This document shows, piece by piece, positions 63,596-64,000 of a stretch of DNA of 64,000 nt. The notes beneath the pieces were generated by a model that saw nothing but the letters and a program-made list of their open reading frames with translations, made no database searches and was not told the DNA's origin. The DNA lies in NCBI GenBank assembly GCA_016935665.1, contig JAFGQN010000105.1, positions 1-64,000 on the forward strand, given 5' to 3'. Source of the stretch: Deltaproteobacteria bacterium. Its GTDB lineage: Bacteria > Myxococcota_A > Polyangia > JAAYKL01. The position numbers and the translations under genes are program-made. How positions within the stretch are numbered: position 1 is the stretch's first letter; each line of letters begins with the position of its first letter.

Positions 63596-64000
63596 TGTCG
63601 GATGCAATAAACGGGCAGATTCGATTGCGTATGGAACAGGCGATGCGATGCAGCGGGGGGACGTCTGCGGACTTAAGGGAATTGTGCCGTCGGGACGTGA
63701 ATGCAAAGGCCCTGGGGCAATTGCACGAACAAATCAGTGCCGAAGCCGCGATGCTGGTACAAATGCAAACCGGACCGTCTCCGTTGATACAGATTTTGTG
63801 CGATTTGGAATTGTATCCCCTGTGTGCCATGGCAGCAGAGGCCCATCACCATGCCACCATCGAATGGGCTCGAGAGAAGGTGACAAACGATCTTGCCAGG
63901 CGATGTCCCATGGTCATTTTCAAAAAAGTGCTTCATGTATCCCCGGTGGGCGAATTGGATTCCGAAGCGCTGCGACACATTGCCGACAGAGCGCTGCAGA
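63595..64000 (+). CDS. Uncharacterised protein, partial at the window edge
   Basis: Open frame of 135 codons running off the right edge. The ATG overlaps the acyltransferase stop by one base, with AAAGGGGG just upstream, so the two form an operon. The visible part is mixed helical (MEQAMRCSGGTSADLREL, then LGQLHEQISAEAAMLVQM), with several His and Cys (EAHHHATIEWA). No family was recognised from this portion. Confidence 0.7.
   Translation, partial: MSDAINGQIRLRMEQAMRCSGGTSADLRELCRRDVNAKALGQLHEQISAEAAMLVQMQTGPSPLIQILCDLELYPLCAMAAEAHHHATIEWAREKVTNDLARRCPMVIFKKVLHVSPVGELDSEALRHIADRALQ

Noticed and set aside
1-64000. Insertion sequences, prophage or integrase genes
   Set aside because: No transposase, integrase or phage structural protein was recognised in any frame.

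Overview
The window is bacterial chromosome of roughly 50% GC from a Gram-negative organism, most plausibly a deltaproteobacterium in the broad sense (Myxococcota or Bradymonadota-like). The pointers are a receiver plus coiled-coil protein of the FrzS/AglZ kind, serine/threonine-kinase-like proteins with TPR or zinc-ribbon parts, lipoproteins with long Thr/Asp (TD) linkers and eukaryote-like Cys-rich repeats, an LpxL-type acyltransferase and several predicted beta-barrels. This placement is an inference from gene content. No insertion sequence, prophage, CRISPR array, tRNA or complete rRNA gene was seen.

Layout. 1-6.8 kb: a TNFR-like Cys-rich lipoprotein (open at the left edge), two GT-C-like membrane proteins (DUF2079, DUF2723) and a MepA-like murein endopeptidase, all on the minus strand. 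6.9-13.2 kb: an information-processing block on the plus strand (rpsO, a small HisKA-like protein, pnp, hydE, a stand-alone rplC, rlmE). 13.2-19.5 kb: a BIG2-type lipoprotein, a barrel-like protein, pcnB, an uncharacterised two-gene operon and coaX. 19.6-25.8 kb: a 1760-residue pseudokinase/TPR protein and a GbsR/MarR-type regulator. 26-33.3 kb: prfC, a DTT-tailed lipoprotein, then thrC with a phosphoglycerate-mutase-like proposed homoserine kinase, and mtnA. 33.6-42 kb: a hybrid histidine kinase, trxA, a second pseudokinase with a zinc ribbon, yqeY, a small RpoA-CTD-like protein and a membrane spermidine-synthase-like protein. 42-53.6 kb: a Notch/LDL-receptor-repeat lipoprotein with a PEGA protein, an unusual radical SAM protein, a large hybrid kinase, two more TD-linker lipoproteins (one a GH8 hydrolase) and a 22-bp-periodic GC-rich array. 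53.9-64 kb: a response regulator, an HDOD protein, an antiporter-EIIA fusion, a FrzS/AglZ-like protein, an ExbB/ExbD/barrel operon and an LpxL-like acyltransferase.

How the genes fit together. The housekeeping genes (translation, RNA decay, threonine and methionine-salvage metabolism, CoA) are interspersed with signalling and cell-surface genes. Signalling is heavy, and many proteins look like scaffolds rather than enzymes: two pseudokinases, a pseudo-receiver, and a HisKA helix pair lacking its histidine. Five secreted lipoproteins share TD-rich linkers. They carry TNFR-like, LNR/LDLa, GH8, jelly-roll-like or small Cys-rich modules, which suggests a diversified outer surface.

The most novel-looking items are: the hidden 22-bp periodic array at about 50.9-51.2 kb; the LNR+LDLa lipoprotein; the radical SAM/SPASM protein with a lipobox-like segment and Cys/Pro tail; the N-domain-pseudokinase-TPR giant; the HisKA remnant between rpsO and pnp; and the free-standing alpha-CTD-like protein.
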